Positions 44,902-53,628 of a stretch of 64,000 bases of DNA are shown piece after piece (the first letter of the stretch is position 1; every line of letters starts with the position of its first letter). The DNA comes from Caenimonas sedimenti (lineage in GTDB: Bacteria; Pseudomonadota; Gammaproteobacteria; Burkholderiales; Burkholderiaceae_C): assembly GCF_007833165.1 (NCBI RefSeq), contig NZ_VOBQ01000018.1, forward strand, positions 62,001 to 126,000. Direction: 5' to 3'. Below the pieces are notes generated by a model. The model saw only the letters and a list, made by a program, of their open reading frames with translations, searched no databases and was not told where the DNA came from. The position numbers were made by a program, and so were the translations under genes.

Positions 44902-45012
44902 GCCGCGCTAGGCAAGGCGGCCTCCGCTTCGCTGCGGCTTCCCTGCAGAACTCGCCCCTGCGCCGCTGCGTTCAGACAGCGGCCGCGAGTCAGAGCACGA
45001 TGGCCGGCGTGG

Positions 45013-45285
45013 TCACGCCCAGTTGTCCCAATACCTCCAGCCGTCTCGCTCTTCCGGATTTGCGTCATCTTCGGTCTGGTACACGCGCGCGATCTGGTCA
45101 GACCCAAAAGGAGGGGAATCGAAACCTCGCAGGGCCACGATTGCAGATGAATTCGAGATGAGCGCTCTCGGAAACACGCGACCGTCCTTGAGTTCCACTG
45201 TGGCCTGTGCTCCACCATTGGCGAACTCAAGAAACTGTGAGGCTACGGTCTTCAACGCCTCCGGCAAGACGCAGCGGTAGTTCAT
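45013..45285 (-). CDS. Small hypothetical protein, bracketed by inverted repeats
   Basis: A 90-residue protein (MNYRCVLPEALKTVASQF... to ...ERDGWRYWDNWA). It has a plausible ordered middle (GGAQATVELKDGRVFPRALISNSSAIVALRGF in parts), acidic C-terminus, no signal peptide. Its base composition is visibly lower in GC and its codon endings less biased than those of adjacent genes, which suggests acquisition. No family recognised and no obvious ribosome site. It lies between two inverted repeat copies. Confidence 0.6.
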   Translation of the reverse strand: MNYRCVLPEALKTVASQFLEFANGGAQATVELKDGRVFPRALISNSSAIVALRGFDSPPFGSDQIARVYQTEDDANPEERDGWRYWDNWA

Positions 45286-45312
45286 GCCAAATAAGTGGAG
45301 TTAACCGATCGG

Positions 45313-45392
45313 GCAGTCCGCCCGGGCGCGGCTTTGCCCGCGACGATGCAGAGAGACGGAAAGCCCTGGATTCCCGCCCCCGCGGGAATGAC
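45313..45392 (-). repeat. ~80-bp repeat, right inverted copy
   Basis: Reverse-complement partner of 44824-44901: read on the minus strand it starts GTCATTCCCGCGGGGGCGGGAAT, has CCAGGGCT, and ends GGCAAAGCCGCGCCCGGGCGGACTGC (described in parts). It lies 8 bp after the FecR gene's stop on the map and 27 bp before the small gene's start. Confidence 0.8.
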
Positions 45393-45400
45393 GGGATGAG

Positions 45401-46231
45401 TTACCGATACGCCCCAGTCGGCGACGCCCCATAACCACCGCCACTGCTCGCAGGCGCCGCACCAGCCGCAGGAGCCCCCCCCGCTGCCGGCTTGGCCGCC
45501 CCATAGCCGCTGCCACCACCCGCATCCGAAGCCTTCTGCCCCTTGCGCCCCGTGATCTGCCAGGCCGTGCGCTGGTCCACCAGCTGTGCCAGCATCTCCA
45601 GCTCTTCGTCGGTGTGGTTGATCGGGGGGGCCGCGGTCAGCAGTTTGCCGTCCTTGGGTTGCGCTTCGCCCCAGTACGACTGGTGGTATTCCGCGCGCGA
45701 CAGGTCGCGTTCGCGGCCGGCCGAGACGTCGACCACCCCATAGCAGTTGCAGAAGTAGCTGCGTGAGTCCTGCTCCGGAAACACTTCGGTGTAGACGCCC
45801 GTGCCGCGGATGCCGGCGGTCAGCGTGGGCGTGATGATCTGGCGGCTGGTGCCCCGGCCCCAGACGCTGGCCACGGCGCCGGTGACCATCCGCAGCACGC
45901 TCACCGTGTTCAGCGTTTCGCCGCGTTCCACCGTGATGCGCGAGTTCTGCCGCACCAGGAAGGACGCATTGCCGACGACGAACACCAGGTTCGAACCCGG
46001 GCCGGTCTCGATGCGGTCGCCGGTCTGGATGACGGAGGCGGCGCGCAGGGGCTGGCCGTTCAGTTGTGCGTCGCCCTTCAGTTCGACGATGTTGCTGCGC
46101 TGCTGCGCGAGGGCCGCGCCGAAGCCGCCCATCGCCACGAAGGCGGCCGCGCCCTGCAGGAAGCTGCGCCGGCGGAACCAGAAGACTTCCTCCTCGGTGC
46201 GTCCCTGAAGCATGTGTCGTTCATTGCTCAC
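45401..46231 (-). CDS. FecR-domain exported protein
   Basis: A 276-residue protein with a Tat-like signal (FRRRSFLQGAAAFVAMGG...ALAQ after a 16-residue lead). The FecR domain covers about 45-150 (IVELKGDAQLNGQPLRAASVIQTGDRIETG in parts, ITVERGETLNTVSVLRMVTGAV, IRGTGVYTEV). A short Cys pair (YFCNCYG) and a disordered Gly/Ala/Pro tail follow. It is not next to a sigma factor, so it is not a classical FecR; probably a periplasmic surface-associated protein. Its ATG overlaps the previous gene's stop (ATGA). Confidence 0.85.
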   Translation of the reverse strand: MSNERHMLQGRTEEEVFWFRRRSFLQGAAAFVAMGGFGAALAQQRSNIVELKGDAQLNGQPLRAASVIQTGDRIETGPGSNLVFVVGNASFLVRQNSRITVERGETLNTVSVLRMVTGAVASVWGRGTSRQIITPTLTAGIRGTGVYTEVFPEQDSRSYFCNCYGVVDVSAGRERDLSRAEYHQSYWGEAQPKDGKLLTAAPPINHTDEELEMLAQLVDQRTAWQITGRKGQKASDAGGGSGYGAAKPAAGGAPAAGAAPASSGGGYGASPTGAYR

Positions 46232-47019
46232 GTCGTCTCTCCTGCGGGCGGGCCCGGTTCATCGTTGTCGTCGGTTGCGAGGAAGCTGTCACGGAAGGTG
46301 AAATACATGGAGGTGGAGAACATCGCCACCAGCAGCAGCACGGTCGGCATCATCACGCTGCGCGCCACGGCCAGGCCGCCGAACATGAGGCCGATCGAGC
46401 TCAGCACGAACCCCACGCCCAGGAACAGCCCGAGCCAGGTGATGCCGTAGATCAGCAGCGCGCCGAAGTTGCGGAAGCACGCCACGGCGCTGAAGAACAG
46501 GCTCTTGACCGGCGGCACGCCATGCCAGTGCACCAGCGCCGGCGCATGCCAGAACACCAGCAGCAGCGGTGTGTGGAGCGCGAGGATGAACAGCGTGCGG
46601 CCGTCGATCTGCGGCGTGGCCTCCGCGCCCGCGGCTGGAGGGGCGGGCACCGGCCCGGCTCCTACCAGCAAGCTGCCGATCAAGGTGGCCAGCAGCGAAC
46701 CACCGGTGTACAGCAAGCCCAGCACCAGCATGGCGCGGGCCTGCTGGCGCCCCGCCCGAAACGCGCTGATCAGGACCGAGGGCATCGGGAAGCGTCCCTT
46801 GGCGGCCTCGGCGGTGGCCGCCATCAGGCCCAGCGTCGCCGCGGGCACCAGCATGCCGGCCAGCAAAGGCCCGAGCACGGGCACCTGCGACACCACGAGC
46901 ACGGCGGCCATGTACATGAAGAACAGGCCGGCCAGCGCGAGCGGCTGCTTGAGGAAGGTCTGGACGCCGGATTTGACCCATTGGATGCCGGTGCGAGCCG
47001 GGACGATGTTGAGTTTCAC
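46228..47019 (-). CDS. BPSS1780-family inner-membrane protein
   Basis: A 263-residue multi-pass membrane protein. The start is GTG 47019, matching the family opening V/MKLNIVPARTGIQWVKSGVQTF. About six hydrophobic helices follow (for example PLALAGLFFMYMAAVLVV, MLVPAATLGLMAATAEA, MLVLGLLYTGGSLLATLIGSLL, VMMPTVLLLVAMFS). The C-terminus is acidic and cytoplasmic-looking. Function unknown. Coupled to the FecR protein by a 4-bp stop/start overlap. Confidence 0.82.
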   Translation of the reverse strand: MKLNIVPARTGIQWVKSGVQTFLKQPLALAGLFFMYMAAVLVVSQVPVLGPLLAGMLVPAATLGLMAATAEAAKGRFPMPSVLISAFRAGRQQARAMLVLGLLYTGGSLLATLIGSLLVGAGPVPAPPAAGAEATPQIDGRTLFILALHTPLLLVFWHAPALVHWHGVPPVKSLFFSAVACFRNFGALLIYGITWLGLFLGVGFVLSSIGLMFGGLAVARSVMMPTVLLLVAMFSTSMYFTFRDSFLATDDNDEPGPPAGETT

Positions 47020-47101
47020 AAACAGATACGCAGCATGGGTCGGTTTTGGAGGCGCCTTCTGACGACGGCGGGGCGGATCAGTGGGTGTCCGCGTGACAAA
47101 T

Positions 47102-48079
47102 TTAACGCAACGCGGGCAAGCTGACGGCCGGCGCACGCACCCGCTGGCGCAGGACGCGCTCGAAATGGGCGGGGTCGTGGGCCTGCAGGAGGGCCGCCTC
47201 GCGCGGCAGGTGGAAGTCCCAGAGGCGCGAAATCCAGAAGCGCAAGGCGCCTGCGCGCAGCATGGCGGGCAGCAGCTGGCGCTCGGCGGCGGCCAGCGGG
47301 CGCACGCCGGCGTAGGCGCGCAGGAAGGCGTCGGCGCGGTCGGGCACGTGCGCGCCGGTGGGCAGGTCGACGCACCAGTCGTTCAGGCACACCGCGATGT
47401 CGAACAGCCAGGTGTCGGTGCCGGCGAAATAGAAGTCGAAGAAGCCGGTGAGCTCCCCGGCTTCGAACATCACGTTGTCCCGGAACAGGTCGGCATGCAC
47501 GGGGCCGGTGGGCAGTGCCGCATGAGCGGAACTGCCGGCCACATGGTTCTGGAAAGCCAGTTCCCCGCGCAGCAGCTGCGCCTGCGATTCATTCACGTGG
47601 GGCAGCACCACGGGGACCGTCTCGTTCCACCACGGGAGGCCGCGCAGGTTCGGCTGGCGGCGGTCGTAGTCGCGGCCGGCCAGGTGCATGCGAGCCAGCA
47701 TGGCGCCGACGGCGGCGCAATGCGAGGCGAGCGGCGCGAGTTCGCTCTTGCCGCGCAGCTTGTTCACCACGGCGGCGGGCTTGCCGCAGACCGTGTGCAG
47801 GATGTCGCCGTTCGCGTCGGGCTGCGGGTCGGGCACCGGGATGCCGCGCTGCGCCAGGTGCTTCATCAGGTGCAGGTAGAACGGCAGCTGTTCCGGCCCG
47901 AGACGCTCGAACAGCGTGAGCACGTACTCGTGCGGCGTGCCGTCGCGCTCGGTGGTGGCGAAGTAGTTGGTGTTCTCGATGCCGCCCTGGATGCCGCGCA
48001 GCTCGCGCAGCTCACCCAGTTTCAGCGTGTGCAGCAGCGCACGCGCCTCGTCTTCGGAGACCTCGGTGAAGACGGCCAT
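47102..48079 (-). CDS. thrB: Homoserine kinase (ThrB, APH-like type)
   Basis: A 325-residue kinase of the aminoglycoside-phosphotransferase fold used as homoserine kinase in Proteobacteria. Start motif MAVFTEVSEDEARALL, glycine-rich loop GIQGGIENTNYFATT, catalytic HADLFRDNVMF (Asp and Asn) and metal-binding FFDFYFAGTDTWLFDIA. It phosphorylates homoserine for threonine synthesis. Its ATG overlaps the stop of the DUF2782 gene by one base (TGATG). Confidence 0.9.
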   Translation of the reverse strand: MAVFTEVSEDEARALLHTLKLGELRELRGIQGGIENTNYFATTERDGTPHEYVLTLFERLGPEQLPFYLHLMKHLAQRGIPVPDPQPDANGDILHTVCGKPAAVVNKLRGKSELAPLASHCAAVGAMLARMHLAGRDYDRRQPNLRGLPWWNETVPVVLPHVNESQAQLLRGELAFQNHVAGSSAHAALPTGPVHADLFRDNVMFEAGELTGFFDFYFAGTDTWLFDIAVCLNDWCVDLPTGAHVPDRADAFLRAYAGVRPLAAAERQLLPAMLRAGALRFWISRLWDFHLPREAALLQAHDPAHFERVLRQRVRAPAVSLPALR

Positions 48080-48402
48080 CAGAAGTTGAGCACGTTCCAG
48101 ACGCGCTGGCGGCCGCCACTGCCGGACAGGCCTTCCCGGCCGTCGCCCGGACGGTTGCGCGCGAGGTCGTTCGGTTGCATCTCGTAGGCGGGCAGGGCGC
48201 CGCGCGGCTGCACCGTGACGCTCTGCGTCTGGCCGCCGACCCGGACCTCTTCCACGCGGCTGCCTTCGTCCTCGATGACGATCCGTTCGATCTTCTGGTT
48301 GAGGCGGGGATCGGCCGGCGCGGACTCCTGCACCAGCGCGGCCTGCGCCAGGGCGCCGCCGGCGGCAACAACCGATGTCAGGAGCAGCAGGGTGGAGCGC
48401 AT
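48079..48402 (-). CDS. DUF2782-domain secreted protein
   Basis: A 107-residue exported protein: signal MRSTLLLLTSVVAAGGALA, then RLNQKIERIVIEDEGSRVEEVRVGGQTQSVTVQP (in parts) and GAGGRQRVWNVLNF-type ending that define DUF2782. This gene is conserved beside thrB/polA in Burkholderiales. Function unknown; coupled with thrB, divergent from polA by only 34 bp. Confidence 0.82.
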   Translation of the reverse strand: MRSTLLLLTSVVAAGGALAQAALVQESAPADPRLNQKIERIVIEDEGSRVEEVRVGGQTQSVTVQPRGALPAYEMQPNDLARNRPGDGREGLSGSGGRQRVWNVLNF

Positions 48403-48436
48403 GGCTGGATTGTAGGGCGCAGGCACAATCCCGGCC

Positions 48437-51265
48437 ATGAGCGAAGACAGTCCGCAAGTCCCCTTGCCCGAACCCAAAGTCCTGCTGCTGGTGGACGGCT
48501 CCAGCTACCTCTACCGCGCCTTCCACGCCATGCCCGACCTGCGGGCGGTGCCCGGCGACCCCACGAGCCCGGCCACGGGGGCCATCCGCGGCATGATCAA
48601 CATGATGCAGAAGCTGCGCAAGGACGTGCGCGCCGACTACGCCGCGTGCGTGTTCGACGCGCCCGGCAAGACCTTCCGCGACGACCTGTATCCCGACTAC
48701 AAGGCGACGCGCTCGCCCATGCCGCCGGACCTGCGTTCGCAGATCGACGCGATCCACGAGGTGGTCCGCCTCATGGGCTGGAAAGTGCTGAGCGTGCCCG
48801 GCGTGGAAGCCGACGACGTCATCGGCACCTTGTCCTGCGTGGCGACGGAGCAGGGGGTGCACACGGTCATCTCCAGCGGCGACAAGGACCTGTCGCAACT
48901 GGTGAACGACCACGTGGTGGTGATCGACACCATGAACGACCGCCGGCGCGATGCCGCCGGCGTGGAGGCCGAGTTCGGCGTGCCGCCGCGGCTGATGGTC
49001 GACTACCAGACGCTCGTGGGTGACACGGTCGACAACGTGCCGGGCGTCGACAAGGTCGGCCCCAAGACGGCGGTGAAGCTGCTGACCGAATACGGCTCGC
49101 TCGACAATCTGGTCGCCAACGCCGACAAGGTGAAAGGCGCGGTCGGCGAGAACCTGCGCAAGGCGCTGGACTGGATCCCGCAGGGGCGCGCCCTGGTGAC
49201 CATCCGCAAGGATTGCGACCTGAAGGACCACATCCCGGGCATCCCCGACCTGGCGGACATCGTCATCGGCGGCCAGCAGGTGGAGGAGCTCAAGGCGTTC
49301 TACGACCGCTACGGCTTCAAGGGCCTGGTGAAGCAGCTGGAAACCCACGACGTGCCGCCGGAGCTGCTGGAGGAACACCGCAGCAAGAAGCGGGTCGGCG
49401 CGGGCCCCGGCCCCGGCGGGCTGTTCGAGGAGCCGGACCTCTCCGGCCTGTCGCAGGCCACCAACCTGCAGTACGACACCATCTTCACCTGGGAAGAATT
49501 CGAACCATGGCTCGCGCGCATCGAGGCGGCGGAGCTGGTGGCGCTGGACACCGAAACCGATTCGCTCGACGAGATGCTGGCCACCATCGTGGGCCTGTCC
49601 TTCAGCACCGAGCCTGGGATCGCCTGCTACATCCCGCTCACCCACGACTACCAGGGCGCGCCCGACCAGTTGCCGCGCGACGAAGTGCTGGCGCGCCTGA
49701 AGCCCTGGCTGGAGAACGGCGAGAAGAAGAAGCTCGGCCAGCACGTCAAGTACGACCGCCACGTGTTCGCCAACCACGGCATCGAAGTGCAGGGCTACCT
49801 GCACGACACCATGCTGCAAAGCTACGTGCTGGAAGTGCACAAGCCGCACGGCCTGGCCAGCCTGGCCGAGCGCCACCTGGGCCGCGCCGGCATCGACTAC
49901 GAAACCATCGCCGGCAAGGGCGCGCACCAGATCCGCTTCAACCAGGTCCCGATCGAGAAGGCCGCGGAGTACTCCTGCGAGGACTCCGACCAGACGCTCG
50001 ACGTGCACCTGGCCCTGTGGCCCAAGCTGGAGCGCGACAGCAAGCTGCGCTTCATCTACGACCTGGAGATGCGCAGCAGCGAGGCGCTGTACCGCGTCGA
50101 GCGCAATGGGGTGCTGATCGACGCCGCGTCGCTGGCGCAGCAAAGCCATGAACTGGGCAACCGCATGATGGCGCTGGAGCAGGAGGCGCACGACCTCGCC
50201 GGCCAGCCCTTCAACCTGGGCAGCCCCAAGCAGATCGGCGAGATCCTGTTCGGGAAGCTGGGGCTGCCGGTGAAGCGCAAGACGGCCAGCGGCGCACCGA
50301 GCACCGACGAGGAAGTGCTGGTCGAACTGGCTGAGGACTATCCGCTGCCCGCCAAGCTGCTGGAGCATCGCAGCCTGTCGAAGCTGAAGGGCACCTACAC
50401 CGACAAGCTGGCGCAGATGGCGCACCCGCGCACGGGGCGCGTCCACACCCACTACGCGCAGGCGGTGGCCGTGACGGGGCGCTTGTCGAGCAACGACCCC
50501 AACCTGCAGAACATCCCGGTGCGGACGGTCGAGGGCCGCCGCGTGCGCGAAGCCTTCATCGCGCCGCCCGGGCACTTCATCGCCAGCGCCGACTACAGCC
50601 AGATCGAGCTGCGCATCATGGCGCACATCAGCGAGGACGAAGCCCTGCAGCGGGCCTTCCGCGAGAACATCGACGTGCACCGCGCGACGGCGGCCGAGGT
50701 GTTCGGCGTCGCGCTGGAGGAAGTGTCGAGCGAGCAGCGGCGCTATGCCAAGGTCATCAACTTCGGCCTGATCTACGGCATGAGCGCCTTCGGGCTGGCG
50801 CGCAACCTGGGCATCGAGAGCGCGGCGGCCAAGAGCTACATCCAGCGCTATTTCGAGCGCTATCCGGGCGTGAAGACCTACATGGATGAGACGCGGCTGT
50901 CGGCCAAGGCGCGCGGCTACGTGGAAACCGTGTTCGGCCGCCGCCTCTACCTGCCCGAGATCAATTCACCGAACGGCCCGCGCCGCGGCGGCGCCGAGCG
51001 CCAGGCCATCAACGCGCCCATGCAGGGCACGGCGGCCGACCTGATCAAGCTCTCGATGGTCAAGGTGCAGGACGTGCTGGACCAGCAGCAGCGCAAGACG
51101 AAGATGATCATGCAGGTGCACGATGAACTGGTGTTCGAGGTGCCCGGGGATGAAGTCGAGTGGGTGCGGACCGAGATCCCGCGCCTGATGGCGGGCGTGG
51201 CGGAGCTGCGCGTGCCGCTGCTGGCGGAGATCGGGGTGGGGCCGAACTGGGAGAAGGCGCACTGA
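48437..51265 (+). CDS. polA: DNA polymerase I
   Basis: A 942-residue full-length family A polymerase. The 5'-nuclease domain (1 to about 300) opens with LLVDGSSYLYRAFHAM and has GVEADDVIGT and the helix-hairpin PGVDKVGPKTAVKLL. The 3'-5' exonuclease (about 345-530) keeps its acidic residues (VALDTETDSLDE; DSDQTLDVH), so proofreading is probably active. The polymerase domain has DYSQIELRIMAHIS, RRYAKVINFGLIYGM and VHDELVFEV. It acts in Okazaki-fragment processing and repair. The ATG is close behind the divergent DUF2782 gene. Confidence 0.95.
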   Translation: MSEDSPQVPLPEPKVLLLVDGSSYLYRAFHAMPDLRAVPGDPTSPATGAIRGMINMMQKLRKDVRADYAACVFDAPGKTFRDDLYPDYKATRSPMPPDLRSQIDAIHEVVRLMGWKVLSVPGVEADDVIGTLSCVATEQGVHTVISSGDKDLSQLVNDHVVVIDTMNDRRRDAAGVEAEFGVPPRLMVDYQTLVGDTVDNVPGVDKVGPKTAVKLLTEYGSLDNLVANADKVKGAVGENLRKALDWIPQGRALVTIRKDCDLKDHIPGIPDLADIVIGGQQVEELKAFYDRYGFKGLVKQLETHDVPPELLEEHRSKKRVGAGPGPGGLFEEPDLSGLSQATNLQYDTIFTWEEFEPWLARIEAAELVALDTETDSLDEMLATIVGLSFSTEPGIACYIPLTHDYQGAPDQLPRDEVLARLKPWLENGEKKKLGQHVKYDRHVFANHGIEVQGYLHDTMLQSYVLEVHKPHGLASLAERHLGRAGIDYETIAGKGAHQIRFNQVPIEKAAEYSCEDSDQTLDVHLALWPKLERDSKLRFIYDLEMRSSEALYRVERNGVLIDAASLAQQSHELGNRMMALEQEAHDLAGQPFNLGSPKQIGEILFGKLGLPVKRKTASGAPSTDEEVLVELAEDYPLPAKLLEHRSLSKLKGTYTDKLAQMAHPRTGRVHTHYAQAVAVTGRLSSNDPNLQNIPVRTVEGRRVREAFIAPPGHFIASADYSQIELRIMAHISEDEALQRAFRENIDVHRATAAEVFGVALEEVSSEQRRYAKVINFGLIYGMSAFGLARNLGIESAAAKSYIQRYFERYPGVKTYMDETRLSAKARGYVETVFGRRLYLPEINSPNGPRRGGAERQAINAPMQGTAADLIKLSMVKVQDVLDQQQRKTKMIMQVHDELVFEVPGDEVEWVRTEIPRLMAGVAELRVPLLAEIGVGPNWEKAH

Positions 51266-51330
51266 GGGTGCGACGCGCGCACGGGTTCCTCATGCCGCCG
51301 AGGTTGCCAAGCCATCCCCGGAGCGCTAGC

Positions 51331-51777
51331 ATGCGAAGTTCAATGGTGCGCCTCCGCCTTTTCATTGCATGCCTCCTCATGGCCGCGCTTCCCCTGCAGG
51401 GGATGGCGGCTGCGTCGATGCTGTTTTGCGGGTCGCAGGCGGCGCAGCGAATGGCGCAGGCCGCGTCCCATCCAGGGCACCATGCAGCGCCCGAGATGGG
51501 GGGCCTCGACCACGCCTCGCACGGCCACGGCGCCGACCACAGCCTCCATGAGCACGCCGCGCCCGCCTCGGACGCATCGTCCAGCCATTCCGGAGACGAT
51601 GGCTCGATGCAGAGCCACTCATGCCCGGTCTGCGCCTCGTGCTCCCAAGCGCAGGCCGTCGGTGGATTCGACTCGCTCCCGCTCGCGTCGCCCGCACCCT
51701 CTGCGGCGCCGACGCAACCACATGCCCGCGTCTCCACGCGGGCGCTGACCCTCCCAGACAAGCCGCCTCGCGGCTGA
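51331..51777 (+). CDS. His-rich periplasmic protein of the copper cluster
   Basis: A 148-residue exported protein. Signal VRLRLFIACLLMAALPLQGMAAA, then a histidine/aspartate-rich stretch (SHPGHHAAPEMGGLDHASHGHGADHS in parts, about 46-72), CPVCASCSQ, and a low-complexity tail. The metal-binding composition and position immediately upstream of copper genes suggest a copper or silver binding role. No recognised domain. Confidence 0.7.
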   Translation: MRSSMVRLRLFIACLLMAALPLQGMAAASMLFCGSQAAQRMAQAASHPGHHAAPEMGGLDHASHGHGADHSLHEHAAPASDASSSHSGDDGSMQSHSCPVCASCSQAQAVGGFDSLPLASPAPSAAPTQPHARVSTRALTLPDKPPRG

Positions 51778-51887
51778 GCCCCGCGCGCCGCCCGGTCTGG
51801 TGCCGGGCGTGCCGCCGCATTTTTCCGACCCGACCCTGCTCGCGCTCCGCGCGACGCAGGCGCGCGCAACGAATCACGCGAGGCTCC

Positions 51888-52199
51888 ATGAGAGATAGAA
51901 CGAGAACCATTTTGGCGGCCGCGGCCATCGCTGCCGCGAGCATTCCCTTGGGGGCGCAGCCTGCGCCAGCCGACGCGCCGGGCTACCAGTCGGCCTTTGA
52001 CGGCTACCGTCCCTTCGAAGCAGGCGAAGTCCAGGACTGGCGCAAGTCGAACGACACCGTCCGCGAGATCGGTGGTTGGCGCGCATACGCCCGCGAGATC
52101 CACGGCGCGCAGCCGGCGCCGACGGCCGGACAGAGCCCATCGGGTGCTGCGCCGTCTCCGTCGAAGCCTGGCAACCCCCACCAGGGACATCAACGATGA
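51888..52199 (+). CDS. Small exported protein of the copper cluster
   Basis: A 103-residue protein with signal RTILAAAAIAAASIPLGAQ. The mature part contains FDGYRPFEAGEVQDWRKSNDTV and ends in a His/Pro/Gln-rich tail (PHQGHQR). It is found upstream of TolC-like genes in similar loci, but no function is known. Its stop overlaps the next ATG by 4 bp (ATGA), so it is coupled with the efflux-type lipoprotein. Confidence 0.7.
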   Translation: MRDRTRTILAAAAIAAASIPLGAQPAPADAPGYQSAFDGYRPFEAGEVQDWRKSNDTVREIGGWRAYAREIHGAQPAPTAGQSPSGAAPSPSKPGNPHQGHQR

Positions 52200-53617
52200 A
52201 GCGGACCTTCAAGCTAGCCGCGGCCGGGGTCGCCGTCGCCCTGGCCGGCTGCGCCGCGCCAGACATGGAAGCAGCCGTCAGCGAAGCCAATGCGCTGGCC
52301 GGTCCTGTTTCCGGCCGCGCGAAAGCCGAGCTTCAACGCGATGTCACACAGCGTGAGGAGGCCGCCAGGCTCGCCTCAGAACTGCTATCAAAGCCGCTCA
52401 CCGCTGACGGGGCCACCCAGCTGGCCCTTGCCAACAGCCCGGCGTTCCAGGCCGCTCTCGCCGACAGCTGGGGGGAGCTTGCGCAGGCCAGGCAGCGGGG
52501 GCTCCCGGGAGGCGTCGCCTTTTCGTTCGAACGCCTGCGCGAAGGCGCCGACCTCGAGCTCGGGCGCCTGCTCTCCGTCGGCCTCTTCGAGCTGATCACT
52601 TTGCCGCAGCGTGCGCGCGTCTCCCAGATCCAATCCGAGCAGGCGCGCATCAGGATGGCCGGGGCCATCGTCGACCAGGCGGCGAACGCGAGGCAGGCCT
52701 GGGTGCGGGCCGTGGCGGCTCGCGAGGTCGAGGTCTACGCCGTCCAGGTGAAAGAGGCGGCCGAGGCGAGCGCGGAGCTCGCGCGGCGCATGCAGCAGGT
52801 GGGCAACTTCACCAGGCTGCAGGCGGCCCGCCAGCACTTGTTCTACGCGGACGCCACGTCGCGGCTCGCGACGGCGCGCCAGGCCGCGGTGTCTTCGCGC
52901 GAGGCGCTTGCGAGGCAACTGGGCCTGACCGGCGCGCAGGCCCGCGACTTGAAGCTGCCCGAGCGGCTGCCGGACTTGCCCAAGGCTCCGAAGGGGCCCG
53001 AGGAGGTCTCGAAGGCTTTGGCGTCCCAGCGCCTGGACGCGCGCCTGGCACGCCTCGAGCTCGAAGCTGCCGGGCGCTCCCGTGGCGTCGACCTGGCGTC
53101 GAGCCTTCTGGACGTGGAGCTCGGGGCCAGGCGCGACACGCGCTTCGAGGGCAATGGAGGGAGATCGACCACGAGGGGCTGGGAGCTGGAGTTGCGCCTG
53201 CCGGTTTTCGACTGGGGATCGACTCGAAGCGCCGCGCTCGATGCGAGGAGCCTCGCGGCCGCGAACCGCTATGAGGCCGTCACGCGCGCCGCGAGCTCGC
53301 AGGCGCGCGAGAGCTATTCGGCGTATCGCACCGCCTTCGACCAGGCGAAGCACCAGCGCGACGAGATGGTGCCGCTGCGCAAGACCATTTCCGAGGAGAA
53401 CGTGCTTCGCTACAACGGGATGCTGATCGGCGTCTTCGAACTCCTTGCCGACGCTCGTGACCAGGTGTCGGGCGTGATCTCCGCCATCGAGGCGCAGCGC
53501 GACTTCTGGCTCGCCGACGCTTCGCTCTCCGCCACATTGATCGGCCGGCCCGTCGCGGGCGCGGCCGCGAGCGCCACCTCGGCGGGAGGCGCCGCCTCCC
53601 CCGAGGCGGGCCATTGA
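52196..53617 (+). CDS. TolC/CusC-like outer-membrane efflux lipoprotein
   Basis: A 473-residue outer-membrane-factor protein. Lipoprotein signal with VALAGC lipobox, then the duplicated coiled-coil architecture of TolC-type channels: ATQLALANSPAFQAALADSWGELAQARQ, EVEVYAVQVKEAAEASAELARRMQQVG-type helices in the first repeat and LARLELEAAGRSRGVDLASS, TRAASSQARESYSAYRTAFDQAK in the second (quoted in parts). It would form the outer-membrane exit of a copper pump. No inner-membrane pump is encoded here. Confidence 0.82.
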   Translation: MKRTFKLAAAGVAVALAGCAAPDMEAAVSEANALAGPVSGRAKAELQRDVTQREEAARLASELLSKPLTADGATQLALANSPAFQAALADSWGELAQARQRGLPGGVAFSFERLREGADLELGRLLSVGLFELITLPQRARVSQIQSEQARIRMAGAIVDQAANARQAWVRAVAAREVEVYAVQVKEAAEASAELARRMQQVGNFTRLQAARQHLFYADATSRLATARQAAVSSREALARQLGLTGAQARDLKLPERLPDLPKAPKGPEEVSKALASQRLDARLARLELEAAGRSRGVDLASSLLDVELGARRDTRFEGNGGRSTTRGWELELRLPVFDWGSTRSAALDARSLAAANRYEAVTRAASSQARESYSAYRTAFDQAKHQRDEMVPLRKTISEENVLRYNGMLIGVFELLADARDQVSGVISAIEAQRDFWLADASLSATLIGRPVAGAAASATSAGGAASPEAGH

Positions 53618-53628
53618 GGGAGAAACCC

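Noticed and set aside
47102..50680. Very long minus-strand frame continuing from thrB through polA
   Set aside because: The thrB start at 48079 is supported by family homology. The remainder is antisense to polA codons, has low-complexity Val/Gln/Arg composition typical of GC-rich shadows, and matches no family.
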